NCBI RefSeq assembly: GCF_029626155.1
Contig: NZ_JARUBL010000001.1
Span: 2,294,001 to 2,358,000, forward strand
DNA length: 64,000 nucleotides
Direction of reading: 5' to 3'
DNA from: Solwaraspora sp. WMMD1047
GTDB taxonomy: Bacteria > Actinomycetota > Actinomycetes > Mycobacteriales > Micromonosporaceae
In this document: positions 47,911 to 57,519 of the stretch, in pieces
Layout: each line of letters opens with the position of its first letter
Numbering within the stretch: position 1 is the first letter of the stretch
Program-made: the position numbers and the translations under genes
The notes under the pieces: model-generated
Databases searched by the model: none
What the model was told of the DNA's origin: nothing
The model's input: only the letters and a program-made list of their open reading frames with translations

Positions 47911-49872
47911 ATGACGGTGCAGGACGGTACGGCCAAGAACGTCGGCGGTCGGTTGCTGGGTGGGGTACGCAGCCCGCAGGACGTCAAGCGGATGTCCGGC
48001 GAGGAAGTCGACCTCCTCGCCGCGGAGATCCGGGACTTCCTGGTGGCGAAGGTCTCCCGGACCGGCGGCCACCTCGGACCCAACCTCGGGGTGGTGGAGC
48101 TCACCCTGGCGATGCACCGGGTGTTCGACTCGCCCCGGGACCGGTTCCTCTTCGACACCGGGCACCAGGCGTACGTGCACAAGATGGTCACCGGCCGGCA
48201 GGAGGGCTTCGACCGGCTCCGCCAGCGCGGCGGCCTCTCCGGCTACCCCAGCCAGGCCGAGAGCGAGCACGACCTGATCGAGAACTCGCACGCCTCCACC
48301 GCGCTCTCCTACGCCGACGGCCTGGCCAAGGCGTACGCCCTGCGCGGCGAGGCGCGCAGCGTGGTGGCGCTGGTCGGTGACGGCGCGCTTACCGGCGGGA
48401 TGTGCTGGGAGGCGCTGAACAACATCGCCGCCGCCCGCAACCCGCTGATCATCGTGGTCAACGACAACGGCCGGTCGTACTCACCGACCATCGGCGGCCT
48501 CGCCGACCACCTCTCCTCGCTGCGGCTCAACCCCGGCTACGAGAAGGTGCTCGACACCGTCAAGGAGGCCCTCGGCTCGACCCCGCTGGTCGGCAAGCCG
48601 ATGTACGAGGTGCTGCACGCGGTGAAGAAGGGCATCAAGGACGCGGTCGCCCCGCAGGCGATGTTCGAGGACCTCGGCATCAAGTACGTCGGCCCGGTCG
48701 ACGGGCACGACGTCGCCGCCGTCGAGGGGGCGCTGCGCGCCGCGAAGAACTTCGGCGGCCCGGTGATCGTGCACGCGGTGACCCGCAAGGGCTACGGCTA
48801 CCGCCCGGCCGAGGAGGACGAGGCGGACTGCCTGCACGGCCCCAGCAGCGCCTTCGACGTCGAGACCGGCAAGCTGCTGGCCGCGCCGTCGGTGAAGTGG
48901 ACGCACGTCTTCGCCGACGAGCTGGTCGCGATCGCCGACGAACGCCCCGACGTGGTCGGCATCACCGCCGCGATGGCCGAGCCGACCGGCATCGCGTCGC
49001 TGGCCCGCAAGTACCCGCAGCGGGTGTACGACGTGGGCATCGCCGAGCAGCACGCGGCCACCTCGGCGGCCGGGCTGGCGCTCGGCGGCCTGCACCCGGT
49101 GGTGGCGGTCTACGCCACCTTCCTCAACCGGGCCTTCGACCAGGTGCTGCTGGACGTGGCGATGCACAGGCTGCCCGTGACGTTCGTGCTGGACCGGGCC
49201 GGTATCACCGGCCCGGACGGGCCGAGCCACTACGGCATCTGGGACATGTCGGTCTTCGGTGCGGTGCCGGGCCTGCGGATCGCCGCCCCCCGGGACGCGG
49301 CCACGCTGCGCGAGGAGCTGCGTGAGGCGGTCGCCGTCGACGACGGGCCGACGATCATCCGGTTCCCGACCGGCGCGGTCGCCGCCGACCTGCCGGCGCT
49401 GCGCCGGGTCGGGCCGGTCGACGTGCTCGCCGAGTCCGCCCGCACCGACGTGCTGCTGGTCGCCGTCGGCGCGTTCGGCCAGCTCGGCATGGAGGTGGCC
49501 GCCCGGGTCGCCGAGCAGGGCTACGGCGTCACCGTCGTCGACCCGCGGTGGGTCCGGCCGGTGCCGGCCGAGCTGGTCACGCTGGCCGCCGGGCACCGGC
49601 TGGTGGTCACCGTCGAGGACGGGGTCCGCACCGGCGGGGTCGGCGACGCGGTGGCCAAGGCGCTGCGCGACGCCCAGGTCGGGGTGCCGCTGCGCGACCT
49701 CGGCGTACCCGCCGCCTGGCATCCGCACGGCAGCCGGGCGCAGCTCCTCACCGACCTCGGCCTCACCGCCCAGGACGTGGCGCGCGACGTGACCGGCTGG
49801 ATCTCGCAGCTCGACGGCGGCACCGTCGAACCGGTGCGGCTCTCCACCAACGGCGGCCGCACCACCAGCTGA
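47911..49872 (+). CDS. dxs: 1-deoxy-D-xylulose-5-phosphate synthase
   Basis: A 653-residue thiamine-diphosphate enzyme making DXP from pyruvate and glyceraldehyde 3-phosphate, the first step of the MEP isoprenoid pathway. Motifs include [32 protein letters not shown], the ThDP-binding [16 protein letters not shown]...VNDNG (about 155-190), [14 protein letters not shown] with the catalytic Glu, and [15 protein letters not shown]. The ATG at 47911 opens after GGGGTGAGGG. A -10-like TAGACT (47844-47849) lies about 60 bp upstream without a good -35. It is followed by a hairpin terminator. Confidence 0.96.
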   Translation: MTVQDGTAKNVGGRLLGGVRSPQDVKRMSGEEVDLLAAEIRDFLVAKVSRTGGHLGPNLGVVELTLAMHRVFDSPRDRFLFDTGHQAYVHKMVTGRQEGFDRLRQRGGLSGYPSQAESEHDLIENSHASTALSYADGLAKAYALRGEARSVVALVGDGALTGGMCWEALNNIAAARNPLIIVVNDNGRSYSPTIGGLADHLSSLRLNPGYEKVLDTVKEALGSTPLVGKPMYEVLHAVKKGIKDAVAPQAMFEDLGIKYVGPVDGHDVAAVEGALRAAKNFGGPVIVHAVTRKGYGYRPAEEDEADCLHGPSSAFDVETGKLLAAPSVKWTHVFADELVAIADERPDVVGITAAMAEPTGIASLARKYPQRVYDVGIAEQHAATSAAGLALGGLHPVVAVYATFLNRAFDQVLLDVAMHRLPVTFVLDRAGITGPDGPSHYGIWDMSVFGAVPGLRIAAPRDAATLREELREAVAVDDGPTIIRFPTGAVAADLPALRRVGPVDVLAESARTDVLLVAVGAFGQLGMEVAARVAEQGYGVTVVDPRWVRPVPAELVTLAAGHRLVVTVEDGVRTGGVGDAVAKALRDAQVGVPLRDLGVPAAWHPHGSRAQLLTDLGLTAQDVARDVTGWISQLDGGTVEPVRLSTNGGRTTS

Positions 49873-49884
49873 GCTTCGGACCCG

Positions 49885-49917
49885 GGTGACCGGCCGGCCA
49901 CGAGTCGGCCGGTCACC
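49885..49917 (+). terminator. Hairpin terminator of dxs
   Basis: GGTGACCGGCCG (49885-49896) pairs with CGGCCGGTCACC (49906-49917), loop 9 nt. Confidence 0.8.
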
Positions 49918-50005
49918 GCGCACCGGCTGGTCCGTCACGTCGACCGGTAACCCGCCCCGGCTGGTACCGCGTCGGCTGGTTACCGCGTCGGTCTGCCGCC
50001 GTAGG

Positions 50006-51202
50006 TCAGTCCTCGCCGCCGACCTGGCGTTGGGTGCTCTTGTCGGCGGTGTTCAGGGTGAAGGTCTGCCGCGTCGGCGGCCGCTCCACCACCACCAGCC
50101 CCGGCCGGTCCACCAGCCGGACGGTGCCGAGCGGCACCGACAGGGCGGTGTCCGTGGCGGCCCGCCAGACCAGCACCACCAGCGGCTGGCCGCCCGGTAC
50201 CGGCAGCTGGTAGGTCTGCAGCGGACTGATCCGGTCGGACTTGGTGGCGACCGGTGCGCCGTTGTCCGGCCGCACCACCGCCGCGGTCATCGTGCCCTCG
50301 TCCGACCGCCAGGTGAGCTGCTCCAGCTCGGCCGGCGGCCCGGCGCCGAACGGGATCTCGCCCAGCGGCCGGGTGGCCAGCCGGTCGATCGGCCAGGAGG
50401 CCGGCACCGACTCCCAGCTGTTGCGGTCGTGGAACCGGTGCGGGATGGCACCGAACGGGCCGTCCCGGCTCGCCAGCGCGCAGCTGTCCAGCCCGGCCAG
50501 GATGGTGCCGGCCGCGCCGGAGTCGTCCCTGACCAGCGGATACTTCGGCGCGTCGATGCCGGTGCCGAGGTCGATCAGCTTGTCGCCGGACCGGCCGTCG
50601 GGCAGCGCCTCGGTCGCCCGCAGCCCGACGGTCAGCGTGCTGGCCGCGCAGTCCGGGATCGCCACCGGCCCGCTGAGCCCGTCGGTGAAGGCGACCGGTT
50701 CGCCGTCCGGCCCGAGCAGCCGCTCGACCCGGGTGGAGGCGAGGTAGTGCCGGCCGGTCGGCAGCTGCACCGGCAGCACGTCGGAGTAGACCAGGTAGCC
50801 GGGGTCGGTGTACTCGACGGCGCGGCCGACCGAGAAGTCCGTACCCTCGCCGGTGAGCTGCAGCAGCCAGGACGCGGACTCGCCCGGCACGTTGGCGGCC
50901 ACCAGCGCCAGCCGGGAACCGGCGGCCTCGCCGAGCCAGAGGATGCCCGAGGACGGCAGGTGGACCCGATCGTCCACCGGGGAGCGCCACCGCTCGACGG
51001 CGGCGGTGACCGCCTCGCGGGCCTGTTCGTCCCCGATCTGACCACCCCGGGCCGGCCAGACCTCCAGCGATCCGTCGCGGGTGTCGTAACCGGCCCGCAG
51101 GCTGGCCTCGGGGGGCTGGGCGATCGCGATGTCGCAGCCCGTCGCAAGGAGGGCCAGGAACACCGCCGCGCCCAGCATGCCGCGATGACGCACTGAACCC
51201 AC
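50006..51202 (-). CDS. Putative lipoprotein
   Basis: A 398-residue exported protein. The signal peptide (GMLGAAVFLALLATGC) ends in a lipobox TGC, so Cys23 should be lipidated. The mature part is beta-rich and carries several short beta segments (RLALVAANVPGESASWLLQL, VRLVDRPGLVVVERP). No family is recognised. A leftward -10-like TAGGAT (51260-51265) lies about 60 bp upstream. It is divergent from the first of three GT-C-like membrane protein genes and convergent with dxs. Confidence 0.75.
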   Translation of the reverse strand: MGSVRHRGMLGAAVFLALLATGCDIAIAQPPEASLRAGYDTRDGSLEVWPARGGQIGDEQAREAVTAAVERWRSPVDDRVHLPSSGILWLGEAAGSRLALVAANVPGESASWLLQLTGEGTDFSVGRAVEYTDPGYLVYSDVLPVQLPTGRHYLASTRVERLLGPDGEPVAFTDGLSGPVAIPDCAASTLTVGLRATEALPDGRSGDKLIDLGTGIDAPKYPLVRDDSGAAGTILAGLDSCALASRDGPFGAIPHRFHDRNSWESVPASWPIDRLATRPLGEIPFGAGPPAELEQLTWRSDEGTMTAAVVRPDNGAPVATKSDRISPLQTYQLPVPGGQPLVVLVWRAATDTALSVPLGTVRLVDRPGLVVVERPPTRQTFTLNTADKSTQRQVGGED

Positions 51203-51407
51203 GCGTCCGCCTCCCGATCGAATCGGCTGGCCGATCAGGTCGACCGGTTTGAGAGCAACATCCTACGAGACGCCCGGACCCGCGCGGGCGGTACCGCGCA
51301 AAGCCCGACCGGGCGCCGGAACCGGGCCGGGTACGCGCTGGTGAGGGCCGCCTCGGCCGACCGGCCGAGGCGGCTCCCCGAGGATCGGGACGTTACGGGC
51401 ACTCCTG

Positions 51408-51413
51408 TAGACT
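51408..51413 (+). promoter_or_regulatory. Candidate -10 for GT-C-like gene 1 (leaderless)
   Basis: TAGACT ends 9 nt before the GTG at 51423, and no ribosome site precedes that GTG, so a leaderless mRNA is likely. No convincing -35 is seen. Confidence 0.4.
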
Positions 51414-51422
51414 CCGCCGACT

Positions 51423-53498
51423 GTGACGCTTCCCGACCCCCGTCTCGACGCACCGTCGGATCCGGACCTGGCCGCGTCCGACCCGGCGGGTGCGGGACCG
51501 GACGCTGCCGCCAACGGCGTGCGGTCCGAATCGGCCGTGAACGGCGTCCGCTCGGACGCCCCCGCCGTCGGCGCCCGACCCGACGCACCCGCTGCCGACG
51601 ACCCGACCAGGCCAACCAACGGCGTCCGCCCGGACGCGCCCAACCACGGCGTCCGCCCGGACGCGCCCAGCAACGGCGTACGCCCGGATGCCGGCCAGCC
51701 GGCGGACCGCGCGCCGGCTACGGCGGCCGACGGGGCCGCCCAGCCGGCCCGGGCCGGACGCTGGCCGAGCTGGCGCCGCGACCTGTCGGTCTACGGCTTC
51801 TTCCTGGTGATGGCGGTCTGGGTGACCAGCCAGATCTGGCTGGACCCGGCCGGGCGGGTGGCCTCGCTCTACAGCAGCGACCCGGCCCAGGTGCAGTACT
51901 TCCTGGCCCACTCGGTACGCGTCGTGCTGCACGGCGAATACCCGTTCTTCACCGAGCAGTTGAACTATCCTGACGGGGTCAACCTGATGGCCAACACGGC
52001 CATCCTCGGGCTCGGCATCCCGATGGTGCCGGTGACCCTGCTCTTCGGACCGGCGGTCACCTTCGTCGTGCTGGTCACCCTCGCCCTCGCCGGCACCGCC
52101 TCGGCCTGGTACTACGTCCTGTCCCGACACCTGGTCCGATGGCCGGTCGCGGCCATGGTCGGCGGCTGGTTCTGCGGCTTCTCGCCAGCCATGCTGTCGC
52201 ACGCCAACTGGCATCCGAACATCATCTCCCAGTTCCTGCTGCCGTTCATCGTCTGGCGGGTGCTGGTGCTGACCCGCTCCACCCGGGTCGTCCGGGACGG
52301 GGTGATCCTCGCCCTGCTGGTGACCTACCAGGCGTTCATCAACGAGGAGATCCTGCTCTTCACCGCCCTGGCCTGCGGAGTATTCCTGCTGGCGATGGTG
52401 GCCCAGCGGCCCGGACTGTGGGCGTCGGCGTGGCGGCCGCTGCTCGGCGGGGTGGCGGTCTGCGCGGTGGTCGCCACCGCGCTGCTGGCGTACCCGCTCT
52501 ACGTGCAGTTCGCCGGCCGGCAGGCGTACCACGGGCTCAGCGACGCGGTCCGCGACTACGGCAACGACCTGGCCGCGTTCTTCGCGCCCGGATCGACGAC
52601 GCTCGGCGGCGACCGGCGGGCCAACATCGAGCTGGCGCCGAACTACTCCGAGGAGAACGCCTTCTTCGGCTGGAGCCTCGCGCTGCTCACCGTGGCGATC
52701 GTGGTCTGGCTGCGGCGCGAGCTGATCGTCCGGGCACTCGCCTTCACCGGCCTGCTCTTCGCCGTCCTCTCGCTCGGCGAGCGGGTCTCCTGGTGGAGCC
52801 GGGGCGAGCTCTGGGGTCCGTGGGACTGGCTGGTCCACGCGCCGCTGCTCGACGCGGTGGTCCCGACCCGGTTCGGCCTGATCACCTCCGTGGTGGTGGC
52901 GCTGCTGCTGGCGCTGGCCGTGGACCGGGCCTGGACGGTGGAGCTCGGCAGCCTGCGGACCACCCGCACGCTCATCGTGACCGCGTTGGTGGTCGCGCTG
53001 CTGCCGGTGCTGCCGCTGCCGCTGCGGGAGGTGTCCCGGCCGCCGGTGCCGGACTTCATCACCTCCGGCGCCTGGGAGGAGTACGTCACCGACGACCAGA
53101 CGCTGGTGCCGGTGCCGGTGCCGGCGATGGGACACACCCACGGCATGCGGTGGGCCGCCGCCACGAACCTCGACTTCAAGATCCCCGGCGGGTACTTCCT
53201 CGCCCCCCGCAACGGGATGACCGGCGACCCGGGCCGGTTCGGCGGCCGGCCGAACGGGCTCGGCACCATCCTGGACCGGGTCTGGACCACCGGCCGACCC
53301 GTCACCATGACCGAGGCGCAGCGCCGCCGGTCCCTGGACGAACTGCGGTACTGGCGGGCGGCGATCCTGGTGCTGCCGATCCGGGAGCAGAACGCCGATC
53401 CGCTGCGTCGCACGGTGCAGCAGATCGCCGGGCCGGGCCGGCAGATCGACGACGTGTGGGTGTGGGACGTCCGGCCCGTGACCACCGCCCCGGGCTGA
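51423..53498 (+). CDS. GT-C-like polytopic membrane protein, paralogue 1
   Basis: A 691-residue protein. The first 110 residues are disordered and repetitive (NGVRPDAP-type units, six or so). Then come about eleven to twelve transmembrane helices and a C-terminal extracytoplasmic domain of about 130 residues. The first large loop has SSDPAQVQYF followed by LNYPDGVNLMANTAILGLGIP, where GT-C enzymes keep an acidic catalytic residue. Other shared motifs are VTYQAFINEEILLF, SEENAFFGW, TLVPVPVP, GGYFLAPRNG, LRYWRAAILVLP and DVWVWDVRP. It is probably a lipid-linked sugar-using glycosyltransferase, but no substrate is known. Its stop overlaps the next paralogue by one base. Confidence 0.72.
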   Translation: MTLPDPRLDAPSDPDLAASDPAGAGPDAAANGVRSESAVNGVRSDAPAVGARPDAPAADDPTRPTNGVRPDAPNHGVRPDAPSNGVRPDAGQPADRAPATAADGAAQPARAGRWPSWRRDLSVYGFFLVMAVWVTSQIWLDPAGRVASLYSSDPAQVQYFLAHSVRVVLHGEYPFFTEQLNYPDGVNLMANTAILGLGIPMVPVTLLFGPAVTFVVLVTLALAGTASAWYYVLSRHLVRWPVAAMVGGWFCGFSPAMLSHANWHPNIISQFLLPFIVWRVLVLTRSTRVVRDGVILALLVTYQAFINEEILLFTALACGVFLLAMVAQRPGLWASAWRPLLGGVAVCAVVATALLAYPLYVQFAGRQAYHGLSDAVRDYGNDLAAFFAPGSTTLGGDRRANIELAPNYSEENAFFGWSLALLTVAIVVWLRRELIVRALAFTGLLFAVLSLGERVSWWSRGELWGPWDWLVHAPLLDAVVPTRFGLITSVVVALLLALAVDRAWTVELGSLRTTRTLIVTALVVALLPVLPLPLREVSRPPVPDFITSGAWEEYVTDDQTLVPVPVPAMGHTHGMRWAAATNLDFKIPGGYFLAPRNGMTGDPGRFGGRPNGLGTILDRVWTTGRPVTMTEAQRRRSLDELRYWRAAILVLPIREQNADPLRRTVQQIAGPGRQIDDVWVWDVRPVTTAPG

Positions 53499-55318
53499 TG
53501 GACCGCGGCGCGCACTGGTGGCGGGCCGAGCCGGTACGCGACGCCGCCGTGCTCGTCGGCTACCTGCTCGCCGGCTGCTACGTCGCCGGCCGGCTCTGGC
53601 TGCGCCCCGGCGAGATGACCCACGCCGACAACGACCAGATCCTCTTCGAATGGATGCTGGCCCGCGCCGCGCGGGCGGTCACGCACCTGGAGAACCCGCT
53701 CTACAGCACCGCGCTCAACGCCCCGGACGGGCTGAACCTGATGGCGAACACGTCGGTGTTCGGGCTGGGCATCCCGCTCACCCCGGTCACGTGGCTGTTC
53801 GGATCGCGGGTCGCGTTCCTGGTCGCGCTGACCGGCTCGCTCGCCGCCACGGCGGCGGCCTGGTACCTCTTCCTGGCCCGCCGGCTCGGGCTGACCCGCA
53901 CCGCCGCCGCCATCGGCGGGCTGTTCTGCGGCTTCGCCCCGGGCATGATCTCGCAGGCCACCGCGCACCTGCACATGATCGCCCAGTTCCTGGTGCCGGT
54001 GATCCTGTGGCTGGTCTTCTCCCCGGCCACCGACCGGGTGGTCCGCCGGGGGGTCCTGCTCGGGCTGGTCGTCACCTACCAGGTCTTCCTCGGCGAGGAG
54101 GTGCTCTTCTTCCTGGTGCTGGCCTGCGGCCTGTTCACGGTGGCGTACGCGGTGGCCGACCCGGCCGCCGCCCGCCGGCTGGCCCGGCCGTTCCTCGCCC
54201 GGCTCGGAATCGGTGCGCTCACCGCGCTGGCGCTGCTGGCGTACCCGCTGTGGTTCCAGTTCTTCGGACCGGCGCACTACCGCGGCATGCCGTTCAACGC
54301 CCACTCGTACCTGCTGGACCTGGCCTCCTACGCCAGCTACGCGCGGCAGTCGCTGGCCGGCAGCGACGCCGCGGCGGCCCGGCTGGCACCCAACCCGACC
54401 GAGGAGAACTCGTTCTTCGGGCTGGCCCTGATCGGGCTCTGCGTGGTCGCGGCGAGCTGGCAGTGGCGCCGGCCGCTGGTCAAGGCCCTGACGGTCTGCG
54501 CGGTGGTCTTCGCCGCGCTGTCGCTGGGCGGGCGGATCCGCGTCGACGGCGAGCAGACCGACCTGATCGGCCCGTACCGGCTGGTGCAGGATCTGCCGCT
54601 GATCGACCTGGCGGTGCCGGCCCGGTTTCCGCTCATCTGCGTACCGATCGTGGCGATCGTGCTGGCCATCTCCCTGGACCAGGTCCACCGGTCGAGCGAG
54701 CCGGCCCGCCGGGCCGGGGACCCGGCCCAGCGGCCTGACGACGCGGCCCGGCAGCCGGAGGACCCGGCCCAGCGGCCGGGCGGCGCGGTGCCGATCCGCT
54801 GGCTCTGGACCGGGGCGGTGGTCGCGGCGCTGCTGCCGGCGGCGCCGGTGCCGATCCAGACCAAGCCGGCCTGGCCGGTGCCGGAGTTCGTGGCGACCGG
54901 GCAGTGGCGCGAGTACGTGCCCGACGGGCGCACCCTGGTGCCGGTGCCGCCGACCCGGGGGAGCGAGGCGACCGCCGGGATGTACTGGTCGGCGCGGACC
55001 GGGCTGGCCTTCACCGCCCCGGGCGGCTACTTCATCGGGCCGGCCGGCCCGGACGACCGGCAGGCCCGCTGGGGGTCACCGGACCGGCCGACCGCCATCC
55101 TGCTGGATCAGGTCGCGGCGACCGGTGAGGTGCCGGTCATCACCGACGAACACCGCGCGCAGGCCGTCGAGGATCTGCGGCACTGGCGGGCGGCGGTGGT
55201 GGTCCAGGGCGGTCTGCACCGCGGCAACCCGGTGAAGGAGACGGTCGACCTGCTGCTCGGCCCCGGCCAGATGATCTCCGGTGCCTGGGTGTGGGACGTC
55301 CGCCCGCTGGTCGGCTGA
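53498..55318 (+). CDS. GT-C-like polytopic membrane protein, paralogue 2
   Basis: A 606-residue homologue of the preceding gene: LNAPDGLNLMANTSVFGLGIP, FCGFAPGMISQATAHLHMIAQFL, VTYQVFLGEEVLFF, TEENSFFGLAL, TLVPVPPT, GGYFIGPAGP, LRHWRAAVVVQ and the same WVWDVRP end. The acidic loop reads HADNDQILFEW. A low-complexity cytoplasmic insertion (RRAGDPAQRPDDAARQPEDP) lies between the last helices. It starts at TGATG overlap, so it is translationally coupled to paralogue 1. Confidence 0.72.
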   Translation: MDRGAHWWRAEPVRDAAVLVGYLLAGCYVAGRLWLRPGEMTHADNDQILFEWMLARAARAVTHLENPLYSTALNAPDGLNLMANTSVFGLGIPLTPVTWLFGSRVAFLVALTGSLAATAAAWYLFLARRLGLTRTAAAIGGLFCGFAPGMISQATAHLHMIAQFLVPVILWLVFSPATDRVVRRGVLLGLVVTYQVFLGEEVLFFLVLACGLFTVAYAVADPAAARRLARPFLARLGIGALTALALLAYPLWFQFFGPAHYRGMPFNAHSYLLDLASYASYARQSLAGSDAAAARLAPNPTEENSFFGLALIGLCVVAASWQWRRPLVKALTVCAVVFAALSLGGRIRVDGEQTDLIGPYRLVQDLPLIDLAVPARFPLICVPIVAIVLAISLDQVHRSSEPARRAGDPAQRPDDAARQPEDPAQRPGGAVPIRWLWTGAVVAALLPAAPVPIQTKPAWPVPEFVATGQWREYVPDGRTLVPVPPTRGSEATAGMYWSARTGLAFTAPGGYFIGPAGPDDRQARWGSPDRPTAILLDQVAATGEVPVITDEHRAQAVEDLRHWRAAVVVQGGLHRGNPVKETVDLLLGPGQMISGAWVWDVRPLVG

Positions 55319-55331
55319 GCCGGCCGGGTGG

Positions 55332-57233
55332 TCAACCCACCAGCGGGCGGACGTCCCAGAGCCAGACGTCGGAGACCCGCTGCGCCGGGCCGAGCAGGTC
55401 GGTCATCAGCGGCAGGAGCACATCGGCGCTCGGGTGGTCGCCGAGCACCACCACCGACGCGTTCCAGAACCGCAGGTCCTCGACGGCCTGCGCCCGCTGT
55501 TCGCCGGTGATCGGCTCCTCGACCCCGTCCATCACGCGGTAGATCAACGCGGCCGTGGGTCGGGTCGGGGCGCCGAACTGGCCCAGCCCTTCCGGACCGG
55601 GGCCGATGAAGTACCCGCCGGGCACCGGGAACTCGTGCAGCGTCAGCGCGCTCCACCGCAGCGTGGACAGACCGTGCACGTTGCTCGGGATCGGCACCGG
55701 CACCAGGGTCCGGCCGTCCGGCACGTACGGCCGCCAGTCGCCCGAGGTGATGAACGTCGGCGGCGGTTCGACCGACTGCACCGGCAGCGGCCGGGGCACC
55801 AGCGGCAGCAGCGCGAGGGCGATGGCCGCGTACCCGACGACCGGCAACCATCGGCGACCCGGCCGGTCCGCTGGCCCCTCCGGGCCGGCCGAGCGTGTCG
55901 GCTGGTCCGGCTGGGCCGCGGTGGCGGACCGGTCCGGTTCAACGCTTGTGGCGGGCCTGGTAGCGGCGGCCGTCGCCACCGCGTCCCAGGCGAGGGCCAG
56001 CAGGACGCCGACCGCGCCGACGGTGACCAGACTCAACCGGGTGGGCATCATCATCTCGACCAGCGGCAGGTCGGGCGGGATCAGGCTCCACGGCCCGGAC
56101 CGCTCGGTCAGCTCCCCGCCGATCCGCAGCTGCGGGCCGAGCGACGCGACCGCGAAGAGCACCCCGACGGTGGTGGCGATCCGGGCCGCCAGCGACCGGC
56201 GCCAGAGCAGCCCGGCGGCCAGCACCGCGACGATCACCAGCGGCCAGCCGAACCAGGTGTTCTGCTCGGTCATGCCGATGGTCTGCTCGGCCTCCGGCGA
56301 GCCGGCCAGGGTGTCCCGGGCGAAGGTGACGAACGCCTGCACGTCCTCGCCCCAGCTGTGGAAGATCCCGCCCTGCAGACTCCGGTAGGACTGCGGTCCG
56401 TTGAACTGGAACCAGATCGGGTAGCCGGCGAGCAGCAGGGTCAGCCCGCCGCCGACACCGAGGGCGAGCAGGAACGGCACCGCCTGGTCGCGCAGCCGGC
56501 GCCAGCGGGCGGCCGCCCACAGCGGCACGATCACCGCGCACGCCAGCGCGGTGAGCAGCAGCATCTCCTCGTTGATGAAGATCTGGTACGTGACCAGCAG
56601 GCCCAGGATCAGCCCGTTGCGCAGCCACCGGCCCGGCTCGCCGAGGCGCAGCACCCAGACCAGGATGATCGGCAACAGGAAGTTCGAGACGAAGTTGGGC
56701 TGCCCGTTGGCGTGGTGCACGATGCCCGGTGCGAAGCCGAGGAAGGCCCCGCCGACGAACGCCGCGGCCCGCGACGTCACCAGGTGCCGGGAGAGCGCCC
56801 AGTACGACGTCGCCGCGGTGCCGGCCATCGCGACGACCAGGTAGAGCACGTACGCGACCTGCGGCCCGAACAGGATGGTGATCGGCGCCATCGGCAGGGT
56901 CACGCCCAGCATCGACGTGTTCGCCATCATGTTCACCCCGTCGGGGGCGTTCTGCCGGTCGGAGAAGAGCGGGTTCGTCAGGTGCCGCACGGAGTAGGCG
57001 CCGTGCGAGAAGAGCCATTCGAACCAGCTGTTGTCGGTGGGCAGGTGTGAGGAGACCCGGCCCTGGATGTCCGCCCAGTGGTTGCCGCAGACGAGCGCAC
57101 CCAGCAGCAGGTAGACGCCGACGGCGAGCAGATCGGCGCGGGCGGGCCGCCGCCACAGCCGCGACAGCGACCGCTGGGGGGTGGTGGTCCCCGGTGCGGC
57201 ATCGGACGAGTCAGTAGTAACCGGGACACCCAC
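55332..57233 (-). CDS. GT-C-like polytopic membrane protein, paralogue 3
   Basis: A 633-residue member of the same family on the opposite strand, convergent with paralogue 2 (13 bp apart): QNAPDGVNMMANTSMLGVTLP, FAPGIVHHANGQPNFVSNFLLP, VTYQIFINEEMLLL, TEQNTWFGWPL, TLVPVPIP, GGYFIGPGPEG, LRFWNASVVVL and DVWLWDVRP. The first acidic loop is LPTDNSWFEW. The GTG at 57233 is used; it is the only start giving the family N-terminus. Its 5' end faces an intergenic tandem repeat. Confidence 0.72.
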   Translation of the reverse strand: MGVPVTTDSSDAAPGTTTPQRSLSRLWRRPARADLLAVGVYLLLGALVCGNHWADIQGRVSSHLPTDNSWFEWLFSHGAYSVRHLTNPLFSDRQNAPDGVNMMANTSMLGVTLPMAPITILFGPQVAYVLYLVVAMAGTAATSYWALSRHLVTSRAAAFVGGAFLGFAPGIVHHANGQPNFVSNFLLPIILVWVLRLGEPGRWLRNGLILGLLVTYQIFINEEMLLLTALACAVIVPLWAAARWRRLRDQAVPFLLALGVGGGLTLLLAGYPIWFQFNGPQSYRSLQGGIFHSWGEDVQAFVTFARDTLAGSPEAEQTIGMTEQNTWFGWPLVIVAVLAAGLLWRRSLAARIATTVGVLFAVASLGPQLRIGGELTERSGPWSLIPPDLPLVEMMMPTRLSLVTVGAVGVLLALAWDAVATAAATRPATSVEPDRSATAAQPDQPTRSAGPEGPADRPGRRWLPVVGYAAIALALLPLVPRPLPVQSVEPPPTFITSGDWRPYVPDGRTLVPVPIPSNVHGLSTLRWSALTLHEFPVPGGYFIGPGPEGLGQFGAPTRPTAALIYRVMDGVEEPITGEQRAQAVEDLRFWNASVVVLGDHPSADVLLPLMTDLLGPAQRVSDVWLWDVRPLVG

Positions 57234-57285
57234 GACGCGACATCGTACAGGTGGCGGTCGGCCGATCCGGCGGGCTGGTCCGGCC

Positions 57286-57379
57286 GGCCCCGGCGGGCCG
57301 GTGGGCCGCCCGGACCCGGCCGTCACCCGGACGGCCCCGGCGGGCCGGTGGGCCGCCCGGACCCGGCCGTCACCCGGAC
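57286..57379. repeat. Perfect 47-bp tandem duplication in intergenic DNA
   Basis: 57286-57332 and 57333-57379 are identical 47-bp units of GC-rich sequence, followed by a 6-bp start of a third. The repeat lies in the 286-bp gap (57234-57519) between divergent genes; the rest of the gap shows no gene. Confidence 0.9.
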
Positions 57380-57519
57380 GGCCCCCGCCGCTCGCCGGGG
57401 TGATCCGGTTTCGGTGTCCGGACCGGCAACGGCGCGACCGGCGGCGCGGGGGGACAATCGCCGCGACGACCGGAGGGTAGGCGGCCGGTCGCGGATCGGC
57501 ATCGGAAGGGGGGCGCAGC

